Positions 1-7,612 of a DNA stretch of 28,320 bases are shown in pieces (within the stretch, counting starts at the first letter, position 1; each line of letters opens with the position of its first letter). Origin of the DNA: GCA-003244245 sp036521655. GTDB lineage: Bacteria > Actinomycetota > Actinomycetes > Mycobacteriales > Pseudonocardiaceae. The notes under the pieces are model-generated. The model worked only from the letters and a program-made list of their open reading frames with translations, did no database searches and was not told the origin of the DNA. Made by a program: the position numbers and the translations under genes. The stretch is from positions 1 to 28,320 of the forward strand of contig DATDHI010000483.1 in NCBI GenBank assembly GCA_036521655.1, read 5' to 3'.

Positions 1-3000
1 GATGCTGGGGAGAACTCCGTGTTGATCGGGACACCGGGCGCCACGGCCGCCCCGCGCAGCTCCGGAGCGTCAGGAACACCCTTTGCGTCGATGAGCGCCG
101 CCCTGGTCCATCGGCTCCCGGTCATGGTCACGCTGGTGAGATCAGTGCGGAGCAGCCGCGCCCGGCTGAAGTCGGCACCGCTCAGGTCAGCCCCGGTGAG
201 TTGCGCCTCGTCCAGGCGGGCGCCCACCAGACTGGTCCCGCGCAAGGTGGCCCGCTTCAGATTCGCCCCCACCAGGCTGGCACCGCTGAGATCGGCATCG
301 GTGAGATCGACCTCCCGCAGGTCACGGTAGGAGAGGTCCTCGCCCTTCAAGCACGCGCCGCGCAGGTCGGCCGTCGGTGCGGTGCGTAGCCGGGCGCTCA
401 CCTTGCTGGCATTGGCCTGTGCCACCTCGTTGGCGCCGGTCACGGACTTCGCCCAGGTCTCGCAGGCCCGGGTGTCAGCAAGGTCGCAGAGGAACTCGAT
501 GCTCAACTGGGACAGCAGGCGCTGGTGCAGTTGCGGGGGCGCGGCCACGCCGGAGTTGAGCTGCTCAGCGATCATGTTGGCGACCAGCCACTCTCCCACC
601 GAGCGGTGGATGAAACCGAACAGGCCTTCGTTGGTGCGCACCAGCAGACTTCGTGCGCCGATGGCGAGGGCTGTTTCGTCAGGCGACAACCGGCGGTCGG
701 CGAGGCCGGAGAGCGTCCCGGCCACTTCGGTGAGCTCGGCGAGCCGTAGCTGGGACTCGCCAGCCTCCGACAGGCGCACGGCCAGCGTGGTCACGGCCTG
801 CCACAGGTCCTCGACGGGCAGGCCGACCGGAGCGCCACGGACCCCCGAAATCCGATTCGCTTGAAAGGACAACCAGGATTGCAGGATCTCCCGGTACAAC
901 CCGGCCGCGCTGATCGTGTGCCGCGCGTCGGCCGCCGCGCGCAGCCGGTCCTCATCCAGGTCTGCGATGAAGCTGAGCATGCGTGGATTCTGCGAGAGAT
1001 CGAGCAGGTTCGGGATCCTCCCGATCATGTTCAAGCGGGCATCGGCCCTTCGCTGATCTCCGCCGTGACGGTTGACGAGGTACCTGCGAATCTCGGTGGA
1101 GGTGAAGCCCTCGACGGCGAGGATCTGCCGGTGGGGCATCAGGCCGACCCGCTCGCCCAGCGTGGTGAACACCTGCGCGTCTGACTTGAAGTGCTCCGTC
1201 CGGCTGGCCACGATGATCTTCGCCCGGTCCTGGGCGGCTTCCAGAAGCGTGTAAAGGTGCTCGGCGGCGCGGTCATAGGTGATCCGGGTGACCAGCTCGT
1301 CGAAGCCGTCGAACAGCAGGACGATCCTGCCCTCGCGCAGCATGTAGTCGAAAGCTTTGAGGTTGGGCAGTCCCTCGCCGTAGTTGGCCAGGTGCGCGGC
1401 CACCAGCCCGCGGACGGTGTGCGTCTTGTCCAGCGCCCGTAGCTCGATCAGGATCGGGATCAGATGGGGGGCATTCTCGGTGATGCGCCGGGTCACTTCG
1501 CGCAGCAGGAACGTCTTGCCACGCCCGGCGTTGCCCAGCACCAGCAGGAACCTCGGGTAGTCGGACGTGACCAGGCGCACGAGCTCGTCCGCGAGGTCCT
1601 CGCGAATAGCCTGATCGCCGGGACCCAGCTCCCGGAAGCGCTGCGGCACGTACAGGTCCGGGAGGTAGAGGGGATCGTTGCACAGCCGGTCCGTCTGCCT
1701 GGTGAGGTAGCCGTTCAGGTCCAGCAGACCCTGGAACTCGAGGAAGCTGCGCAGCCGCACTCCCCTGCGCAGCGCCTCCTCCCGGAGTTCCCGCGCGGGT
1801 GCGTGGCCCTCGTAGACCAGTTCCGAACCAGGGCCAGGCTCGTAGTGGAGGAATCCGTCAAGGACATCCCGGCTCAGTTCTCCGACGTGAGCGCCGACCC
1901 GCCACTGCGGGTTGAAGTCGTCCTCTTGCCGGGTGATCAGCAGGTGCGGCGGATCCGTCTCGACGTAACGGATCTTGATCCGCTCGTAACGGCTCTCGCA
2001 GACCTCCCTGATGCGGTCAAGGAGCAGGCTCTGCGGGTCGGCGGTGGGGATCAGCCCCAGGCGCTCCAGCGCGGGCGCGGGTTCCTCGCTGCCCGGAACC
2101 AGTTCCTCCGTCGCGGCTGGGGGGAAGACACCGTCGACGGCGTGCCACGAGCGCGAGACATGGACCGGACTGGCTCCCGCAGCGCCCCCGTAGGCCGAGA
2201 AGCGCCGCAGACCCTCGGCGGTCACCTGGATGATTTCCTCCTGACCAGGACCGGTCGCGGGGAGTACCGGCAGGCCCGATCCGAGGAAGCCGACGGTCGA
2301 GCCACCCGGGCCCGGACCGTGCAGCAGTAGGTTGAGGCGGGGCCCAAGCAGGCGGTCAAGGGTGCCGGCGTCACGTAACAGGAGGGGGTCGGCGCCGACC
2401 GCTCCGCTGCCGGGGTCGGGGTCGTGGCGGACGAAACCGATCCGCAGCCATCCGGAGTCCTCGAACGGCCGCAGCCGCTTGGCGAACCAGGCTGCCTGTG
2501 CGTCGCCGATCCAGCCGTAGTCGTCTCCCTGCCGATGGGTGACGGCCATTGTGGAGTTCAGGCCTGCAACGGCGACCCGGAGCTCGGGCACGGCGAACAG
2601 CGTCCACGCTTGCGCGATGTCGAACAGCGGCCCGTCCAAACCCTGGTAGAGCTCGCTGAACAACTGAGCGTAGAGCTCCAGCTTGGGGAAGTAGGGCTGC
2701 AGTGGCTGCTCGTCCTTGGACTGGCACTGCAAGAAGTAGGCCTGGCAGGCGATCCTGGACACGTCGTGGCCGCCGGGCACGATGAGCAACCGGTCGGGTT
2801 CCAGCCCTAGCACCACCCGCAGCCCGGTCAGGAACTTCAGCGCCTCGTCCCGCTCCTTCGGCCGGCCGGACTCCATCAGGTCGCCGGTGACGAGGATCAG
2901 GTCCGGATGAGGCGCACCGGTATTGGTCAGGTGGGTGACATTGGCCCAGATACGCGACTGCAGGTCACTCGCGTTGAGGGGCTGGGCGTCGGGGGGCGCA

Positions 3001-3722
3001 GCCATGCCCCTCCCGAATCGGGGTCCTGGCACGTGTAGCAGCGTGATTGCCTCGCGCCGGACTTGGGGCGCAGGGCTGGCGGGCGGGTAGGGAGGTGGTG
3101 TGGCCGGGGTACGGCGGGTGCGTGCCAGCTCGCGCGACTGCGCTGAGTCGCCTGCCTGGCGGGCGTCCGGCTCGTGCGGGGGTATCCCGCCCTCCTCGGG
3201 CTGCGGCACGTCGACTATGGCCGCCGTATGTGGGGGGAACCCCGGTGCCCGTGCGGGCTTGGCTCGCCCGGCCAGCGCGTGCCGGAGATTGCTCAGCAGC
3301 ACATTGCTGGCCACACCAGGGTCGGTGACGCCTACCAGATCCACCCAGGTGATCGTAGAGAGCAGGCCCACCAGCGGGCAGTCCTCGATGCGGACGGTGA
3401 TGAGCTTCGCGCGGTCGGTGCGCAACGCCGCCTGCCATTCCATGCGCCCGTATCGAGACTCGAGATAGTTGCGGGACAGCACGGCTACGACCACGGCCGC
3501 ATCCCGCACGCCGCGATCCATGAAGTCGATAAACTCCGTGCCGGGAACGAAGTCCCAGGCCTGGATGAGGGTGCGGTGCCCGGCTGCCTCGAGCACCCAG
3601 GCGGCCCAGCTGGCCCAGCGCTCATCCGCCGGTGAGTAGCTGATGAAGAAGTCGATGGGAGGATCCGAGGCTGGCCAACTCGCCCCTGTTCGGGTGCTCG
3701 GGTTGTCTGCTCGCCACGGCAT
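1..3722 (-). CDS. TIR - degenerate metallophosphoesterase - STAND/NACHT NTPase - pentapeptide-repeat protein (C-terminus cut by window edge)
   Basis: One uninterrupted minus-strand frame gives at least 1240 residues and is still open at base 1. The TIR domain (about 22-150) has FFISYS at 25-30 and a Glu at 95 in GRMEW, which aligns with the catalytic Glu of NAD-cleaving TIRs. A Pro-rich linker (about 165-225) follows. Residues about 228-480 resemble a calcineurin-like metallophosphoesterase: LVTGDL near 275 is intact, but the first DxH motif reads LHVPGPRFG, GNHD reads GGHD and the terminal GHxH reads HGPGP, so catalysis is doubtful. An NTPase has Walker A GNAGRGKT at 730-737, Walker B LLFDGFDEL near 803, and the C-lobe motif FGFIHRSVGEWLVA near 1035. 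Pentapeptide repeats (A[DN]LxG type) run from about 1112 to the edge. By architecture it is an NLR-like sensor with a TIR effector, probably antiphage or stress signalling; this is inferred. ATG at 3722 lacks a clear ribosome site, so the start is moderately sure. Confidence 0.85.
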   Translation of the reverse strand, partial: MPWRADNPSTRTGASWPASDPPIDFFISYSPADERWASWAAWVLEAAGHRTLIQAWDFVPGTEFIDFMDRGVRDAAVVVAVLSRNYLESRYGRMEWQAALRTDRAKLITVRIEDCPLVGLLSTITWVDLVGVTDPGVASNVLLSNLRHALAGRAKPARAPGFPPHTAAIVDVPQPEEGGIPPHEPDARQAGDSAQSRELARTRRTPATPPPYPPASPAPQVRREAITLLHVPGPRFGRGMAAPPDAQPLNASDLQSRIWANVTHLTNTGAPHPDLILVTGDLMESGRPKERDEALKFLTGLRVVLGLEPDRLLIVPGGHDVSRIACQAYFLQCQSKDEQPLQPYFPKLELYAQLFSELYQGLDGPLFDIAQAWTLFAVPELRVAVAGLNSTMAVTHRQGDDYGWIGDAQAAWFAKRLRPFEDSGWLRIGFVRHDPDPGSGAVGADPLLLRDAGTLDRLLGPRLNLLLHGPGPGGSTVGFLGSGLPVLPATGPGQEEIIQVTAEGLRRFSAYGGAAGASPVHVSRSWHAVDGVFPPAATEELVPGSEEPAPALERLGLIPTADPQSLLLDRIREVCESRYERIKIRYVETDPPHLLITRQEDDFNPQWRVGAHVGELSRDVLDGFLHYEPGPGSELVYEGHAPARELREEALRRGVRLRSFLEFQGLLDLNGYLTRQTDRLCNDPLYLPDLYVPQRFRELGPGDQAIREDLADELVRLVTSDYPRFLLVLGNAGRGKTFLLREVTRRITENAPHLIPILIELRALDKTHTVRGLVAAHLANYGEGLPNLKAFDYMLREGRIVLLFDGFDELVTRITYDRAAEHLYTLLEAAQDRAKIIVASRTEHFKSDAQVFTTLGERVGLMPHRQILAVEGFTSTEIRRYLVNRHGGDQRRADARLNMIGRIPNLLDLSQNPRMLSFIADLDEDRLRAAADARHTISAAGLYREILQSWLSFQANRISGVRGAPVGLPVEDLWQAVTTLAVRLSEAGESQLRLAELTEVAGTLSGLADRRLSPDETALAIGARSLLVRTNEGLFGFIHRSVGEWLVANMIAEQLNSGVAAPPQLHQRLLSQLSIEFLCDLADTRACETWAKSVTGANEVAQANASKVSARLRTAPTADLRGACLKGEDLSYRDLREVDLTDADLSGASLVGANLKRATLRGTSLVGARLDEAQLTGADLSGADFSRARLLRTDLTSVTMTGSRWTRAALIDAKGVPDAPELRGAAVAPGVPINTEFSPA
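80..390 (-). repeat. Pentapeptide-repeat segment of the TIR/NTPase protein
   Basis: The encoded protein shows about twenty consecutive five-residue units with a central Leu or Phe (ADLRG, DLSYR, ADLSG, ANLKR, ADLSG, ADFSR and others), the pattern of a right-handed quadrilateral beta helix. In STAND proteins such C-terminal repeats usually act as the ligand-sensing or scaffold part. Sequence nearer the edge is less regular, so the helix may end there or further domains may follow outside the window. Confidence 0.8.
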
Positions 3723-3772
3723 ACCATCAGTATGACGTGCGCACCAACACGCTGCGCTAACGAAAGCGACCC
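3723..3772. promoter_or_regulatory. Divergent intergenic region between the TIR/NTPase gene and the permease
   Basis: Only 50 bases separate two divergent starts, so the promoters must overlap each other or the coding ends, and either transcript could be leaderless. No convincing -10/-35 pair or ribosome-binding site was found on either strand. A purine stretch (GAAAGCG) lies just before the permease ATG. Confidence 0.4.
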
Positions 3773-5074
3773 ATGACGACGCCATCCGGGCCCGGCCGTG
3801 TCAGGCCCGTCCAGGAGGATGCTGTCCAGGAGGACGTCGTTCCGGTGGGTGCCGCCCAGTGGTTTCAGGACCTGCTTGCGATGCTGCGTAAGCCCAGCAT
3901 GCTCGACTGGATCAGGATCGGGCTTCTCATCGCCGGCGTCCTGTGCGTGCTGACCGGGCTGTTGCCGGCTGCGCAAGCCAAGGACAACCTGTCCCGGATC
4001 GCGCCGCTGCTGCTATTCCTGGGCAGCGTGATCGTGCTGGCCAAGCTTGCCCGGCAGGCTCAGGTCTTCGACGTCATCGCGTCCAGGATGGCGATCGTGG
4101 GGCGAGGCAACTATGCAGCACTGTTCCTGCTCTCGGTGGCCTTTGCCGCCCTCACGACGGTCTTCCTCAACCTGGACACAACGGCTATATTGCTCACACC
4201 GGTGATGCTGGCCCTTGCGCCCAAGGCGCGGATCGCAGCCCTGCCGCTCGCGATGACAACGGTCTGGCTGGCCAACACCGCGAGCCTGCTGCTGCCGGTC
4301 TCGAACCTCACCAACCTGCTGGCCGCTGAACGGGTGGCACTCGCGGCACCGGCGTTCGCGGCCCGGATGTGGCTGCCGCAGTTGGCCGCGGTCACCGCGA
4401 CCATGCTCTTTCTCTGGGTCTTCTATTGGCGCCGGGGTGAGCGGGGCGCCGATCGCTACCTTCCGCCGCCGCCGCTGAGGCTTGACCACCCCAAGCAACG
4501 CACCCTATTCGGTGTGGCCGGGGCGGCCTGCCTGTTGTTCATCCTTGCCGTGCCGTTCATCCACCAGCAGATCGGGTATGCCGCAGCGGCGGCTGCGATG
4601 ATCGCGGTTGTTGCCTTCGCCGTGCTCGATCGGAGCGCGCTGCGGCTGCACCTGATCCCATGGCAACTGCTGGTCTTCGTGACCGGGCTGTTCCTGGTGG
4701 TTCCCACGCTGAGCCGGTACGGCCTGAATGAGGTGATGATCGCGCTCATCGGCACTGATCACAACGCGGTCGGGTCGTATCGGGCCGCGGCGGCCGGCGC
4801 CGGATTATCCAATGTGCTCAACAACCTGCCCGCGTATACCGCGGGAGAGGCGGTCATCCCGGCGGGGAATCGCGATCAGTTGTTGGCCCTGCTCATCGGC
4901 ACCAACGTGGGGCCAATCGTCACTCCGTGGGCATCACTGGCGACGTTGCTGTGCCTGGAGTCCTGCCGTGATCACGGCCTTCGTGTCCCGCTGCGCAAGT
5001 TCGTCCTCACCGGCCTCGGCCTGGCGATTGTGGGTCTGGCCGTGAGCGTCGGGGCGCTGTTGCTCACGCGGTGA
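3773..5074 (+). CDS. ArsB/NhaD-type (ion transporter superfamily) membrane permease
   Basis: A 433-residue polytopic membrane protein with roughly 10-11 hydrophobic segments. Family signatures are visible in both halves: FLNLDTTAILLTPVMLALAP near 135-155 (the Asp-Thr-Thr hairpin motif), SNLTNLLAA near 178, SNVLNNLPAYTAG near 345 and GTNVGPIVTPWASLATLL near 375. These match the ArsB/NhaD/SLC13-like superfamily, which moves arsenite, Na+ or organic anions. The substrate cannot be read from the sequence, and no arsR or arsC lies nearby, so arsenic resistance is not implied. The first 35-40 residues are hydrophilic; internal ATGs at residues 38 and 44 are possible alternative starts just before TM1. 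It is divergent from the TIR/NTPase gene by 50 bp, and its stop overlaps the convergent phosphatase gene by 11 bases. Confidence 0.85.
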   Translation: MTTPSGPGRVRPVQEDAVQEDVVPVGAAQWFQDLLAMLRKPSMLDWIRIGLLIAGVLCVLTGLLPAAQAKDNLSRIAPLLLFLGSVIVLAKLARQAQVFDVIASRMAIVGRGNYAALFLLSVAFAALTTVFLNLDTTAILLTPVMLALAPKARIAALPLAMTTVWLANTASLLLPVSNLTNLLAAERVALAAPAFAARMWLPQLAAVTATMLFLWVFYWRRGERGADRYLPPPPLRLDHPKQRTLFGVAGAACLLFILAVPFIHQQIGYAAAAAAMIAVVAFAVLDRSALRLHLIPWQLLVFVTGLFLVVPTLSRYGLNEVMIALIGTDHNAVGSYRAAAAGAGLSNVLNNLPAYTAGEAVIPAGNRDQLLALLIGTNVGPIVTPWASLATLLCLESCRDHGLRVPLRKFVLTGLGLAIVGLAVSVGALLLTR

Positions 5075-5927
5075 CTCCACCGATCTTGACCCGCTGCGCG
5101 GTGCCGACCAGGGCTACCAGGTCGCTGATGGCCTCCGGGCGTCCGGCCACAAAGCTGCGGCGCTCCTTAGGCATGTCGATGTGCTCGTCGGACGCCGAGC
5201 CGTCCAGGCCGCGCACCATGATGCCGGCCTCCTGCGCGATCAGACGGCCGGCGGGGAGGTCGATCGCCTCGGGTTGGTAGCCCACGAACCCGTCGATGTC
5301 GCCGCGCGCCAGCATCACCCAGGACAGCAACGGCGCCCACAGCTGGAGCACCCTTCTTGCGCCCGACTCGAGGACCATTCGCATCGCCCTCGCTGTCGCG
5401 TTGGTGGGTTCCACGCCGTGGCCCTGCGTCCACGCCAGCACCGGCCCGCGCGCGGCCGGCCGGTAGGGCGGGCGTTCGGCCGTGCAGTGTGGGCCGCGAG
5501 TTCCGCGACCGCGGACCGCAGACCAGGTCTGGCCAGCCACCGGATCGTGGACGACGCCGAGTACCGGGAACTTGTTGTAGCACAGGGCGATGCCCACGAC
5601 GTAGGCACTGAGGCCGATGGCTACGTTGTTGGTGCCGTCCAGCGGGTCCACCAGCCACTCCCAGGGGCTGTCGACGGCATCGAACAGGCCGGATTCCTCC
5701 GCGGTGATCCGGTGACTGGGAAAGGCGTCCCGGAGGTTCCCGACGATGAGCTGCTCCGCAGCCACGTCGAGGTCGGTCACGACATCGCCGCTGGCGTCCT
5801 TGACGCGGACGCCGAGGTCCGTGGTGGCTGCGTTGCGCAGCAGAGCTCCTGCCGCTTCGGCCGCGGTCACCGCGACGCTACGCGCAGGCTCGATGTCCGT
5901 CGGGGTCACGGTTTTCATGGGTGCCAT
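5064..5927 (-). CDS. Inositol monophosphatase-family phosphatase (IMPase/CysQ-like)
   Basis: A 287-residue protein with the whole Mg-dependent phosphatase signature: GDVVTDLD at 47-54, ITAEES at 74-79 (metal-binding Glu), DPLDGTNN at 94-101 (two metal-binding Asp and the catalytic Thr), and IDLPAG at 222-227 in place of the usual WDxAAG, keeping the Asp. Family substrates include inositol phosphates, histidinol phosphate, and phosphoadenosine phosphate in CysQ; the sequence does not decide between them. It is the last gene of a cassette: its ATG lies inside the end of the cupin-like gene (13-base overlap), which suggests translational coupling. A second in-frame ATG three codons later is an alternative start. 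Its 3' end overlaps the convergent permease by 11 bases. Confidence 0.9.
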   Translation of the reverse strand: MAPMKTVTPTDIEPARSVAVTAAEAAGALLRNAATTDLGVRVKDASGDVVTDLDVAAEQLIVGNLRDAFPSHRITAEESGLFDAVDSPWEWLVDPLDGTNNVAIGLSAYVVGIALCYNKFPVLGVVHDPVAGQTWSAVRGRGTRGPHCTAERPPYRPAARGPVLAWTQGHGVEPTNATARAMRMVLESGARRVLQLWAPLLSWVMLARGDIDGFVGYQPEAIDLPAGRLIAQEAGIMVRGLDGSASDEHIDMPKERRSFVAGRPEAISDLVALVGTAQRVKIGGVTA

Positions 5928-6598
5928 CGGTCCTCCTGGTCGGTGGTACAGGTCCTCGCGAGCCGGTCGGCGACCACCCGGGCCGCGTCGGCGGTCTCAT
6001 CGCGACCACAGCGTTGCCGCTGTACCCGATGGGTCTTCTTGTCGATCCGGCCAAGTGAGAGATCGACCATTCCCGGTCGACTGCTGCCCAGTGCCACCGT
6101 GGCGGCCTCACCCCGGACTACGGTGGTATGGAAGACACCCGCGGCCAGGGAGTAGCGGTCGCCCTGGCGGTTGAGTTCAGCGGCCTTGATCTCGCAGCGG
6201 ACCAGTCGGGGGGTCTCGCGGACCTCGTCGACGTCCTCGGCGCTGCGAATTTCGAAGACGCGATAGGCGGCTTCGTCTGGCACATCGGTGACGTCGATGA
6301 GCTCGTTGTGCACGCTGCCGTACAGCACGTAGCTGACCAGGTCCCAACTGTGGGCATGTATCATTGATGTTGTGGGGCTCGCGCGCGGAAGGCTATCGCT
6401 CCACACGTGTACGCAGATTCCAGCCCCGCCCGTTCGCTGGACGGGAAGACACACGAATCCCAGAGGATGGCGCACACCGGCGAGGCTTGTACGGTTCTGA
6501 GCGACCTCGCCGAGGACATCGGATGCCCACCGCGGTACGCTCGCCCGGGCTCTGTCGCCGAGAATGGCTCGATGGAAGCTCTCATAGTCCCCCGTCAT
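5915..6598 (-). CDS. Cupin-like protein of unknown function
   Basis: A 227-residue protein I cannot assign to a named family. Residues about 78-100 read MIHAHSWDLVSYVLYGSV, resembling cupin motif 1 (HxHx, then G), and about 151-165 read YSLAAGVFHTTVV, resembling motif 2 (GxxxH). Together they suggest a metal-binding double-stranded beta helix like cysteine dioxygenase; this is inference from motifs. The last 30 residues are charged and low in hydrophobics. It starts 4 bases after the stop of the two-TM gene and overlaps the phosphatase start by 13 bases, so the three genes are almost certainly co-transcribed, and it may act on or bind the small molecule the phosphatase handles. Confidence 0.7.
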   Translation of the reverse strand: MTGDYESFHRAILGDRARASVPRWASDVLGEVAQNRTSLAGVRHPLGFVCLPVQRTGGAGICVHVWSDSLPRASPTTSMIHAHSWDLVSYVLYGSVHNELIDVTDVPDEAAYRVFEIRSAEDVDEVRETPRLVRCEIKAAELNRQGDRYSLAAGVFHTTVVRGEAATVALGSSRPGMVDLSLGRIDKKTHRVQRQRCGRDETADAARVVADRLARTCTTDQEDRWHP

Positions 6599-6602
6599 CG
6601 CA

Positions 6603-7496
6603 TCACCGGTAGGGGTTCTTGGCCCGGAGGGCTTTGGCGATGACGTCGGAAACGTCGCGCTCGGTGAACGAGTGCGGGAGTTCCAGCCCCAGCATGGTGA
6701 ATAGGGTGCGGGTATCGTCGAGGGTCGGTTCTACACCGAGTTGCAGTTCGCTGGCCTTGTCGATATCCACCCGGCGGGCCTGCCTGAAGCTGGTCACCAG
6801 CTCCCGACTGTAGGCGCGGTAGTAAGGCTGGCCCTTCGCGAACATCAACGCTGGGCCCGACGGGTCATCCTGGGTCATGATCACGCTATGCGAGGAAAGG
6901 TCCCAGCGGAACGTGGTCATCACCTTGGACAGGCCTACCTCGATCGTGAGGAAAGTGAAGTGCTCGCGATACCAGCAGGCGGCCAGGATCGTGGCGAACG
7001 ACTCCTTGCGGGTGCGCTCGAAGGTCCACGTTTCCCCGGTGCCGTCCGGGCCGGGCGACAGTGACGAGCGGAACTCGGCGTACGCTTTGCACAGTGCATC
7101 ATCGGTCGGGTCGATGATCTCCAGCTGCATGCGCAGCGGGCGCTGCTCTGCCCGCGCGTGCTCGACACAGCCTTTGAGCGTCACCGCCCGCAGGTAGGTT
7201 CCGGTGCCCCCCTTGAAGATCCACTGTTCGGTATGGCGGCGCGCCTCAGCATGCTCCTGACCGACCTCTACGCCGCTGAGCTGGCGCACTGCGAAGGCAT
7301 CGGTCAGCGCCTTTGATGTCGACTGCCGGTCCTTAAGCAGCGTCGCGGCGATCAGCGCCAGCACGAGGAGGATGGCGGCGTTGACCTTTTCGGCGCCGAG
7401 CACATCAAGGATCGCAAGGACGCCTACCGTCACCGCGAGCAACAGCGCAACCACGCCGTCGGCGTTGCCTCTAAGCCACTTCGTGAACCGCACCAT
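6603..7496 (-). CDS. Two-TM membrane protein with a cytoplasmic domain, family unknown
   Basis: A 297-residue protein. ATG at 7496 is chosen because GGAG lies 7 bases upstream and it places two transmembrane helices at 14-32 and 38-54; a longer open frame upstream has no membrane logic and overlaps dnaA. The cytoplasmic part contains QWIFKGGTGTYLRAVTL (about 91-107), LQLEIIDP-type text with IDPTDDALCKAYAEFR (128-143), and a region around 200-222 (SHSVIMTQDD) vaguely like phospholipase-D-fold sensor domains, but no HKD motif is present. I do not recognise the family. It is the first gene of the cassette with the cupin-like and phosphatase genes, and is probably its membrane-anchored sensor or regulator (inference). 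Confidence 0.75.
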   Translation of the reverse strand: MVRFTKWLRGNADGVVALLLAVTVGVLAILDVLGAEKVNAAILLVLALIAATLLKDRQSTSKALTDAFAVRQLSGVEVGQEHAEARRHTEQWIFKGGTGTYLRAVTLKGCVEHARAEQRPLRMQLEIIDPTDDALCKAYAEFRSSLSPGPDGTGETWTFERTRKESFATILAACWYREHFTFLTIEVGLSKVMTTFRWDLSSHSVIMTQDDPSGPALMFAKGQPYYRAYSRELVTSFRQARRVDIDKASELQLGVEPTLDDTRTLFTMLGLELPHSFTERDVSDVIAKALRAKNPYR

Positions 7497-7612
7497 GTCG
7501 CATCTCCGGTTGCCGAGTGGAGCGGCCCTCCTGCTTAGGGCGCCCGAGAGCCACCCCGAATAGGACTGTAACGCAAAGGGAGTCGATGTGCTCCAATAAA
7601 GATCTCTGGGGG
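7497..7612. other. Short dnaA-downstream spacer lacking origin features
   Basis: In most actinomycetes the space after dnaA is several hundred bases, holds the DnaA-box cluster of oriC and is followed by dnaN. Here it is 116 bases, has no sequence close to TTGTCCACA or TTATCCACA, and leads into the two-TM gene. It holds the GGAG ribosome site of that gene. No terminator hairpin is evident. Confidence 0.7.

Noticed and set aside
1464..2330. 288-residue plus-strand frame opposite the TIR/STAND gene
   Set aside because: Antisense shadow; the minus-strand frame has Walker motifs and continuous domain structure.
3773..5074. Arsenic resistance locus
   Set aside because: Only a superfamily-level match to ArsB; no arsR, arsC or arsA-like gene nearby.
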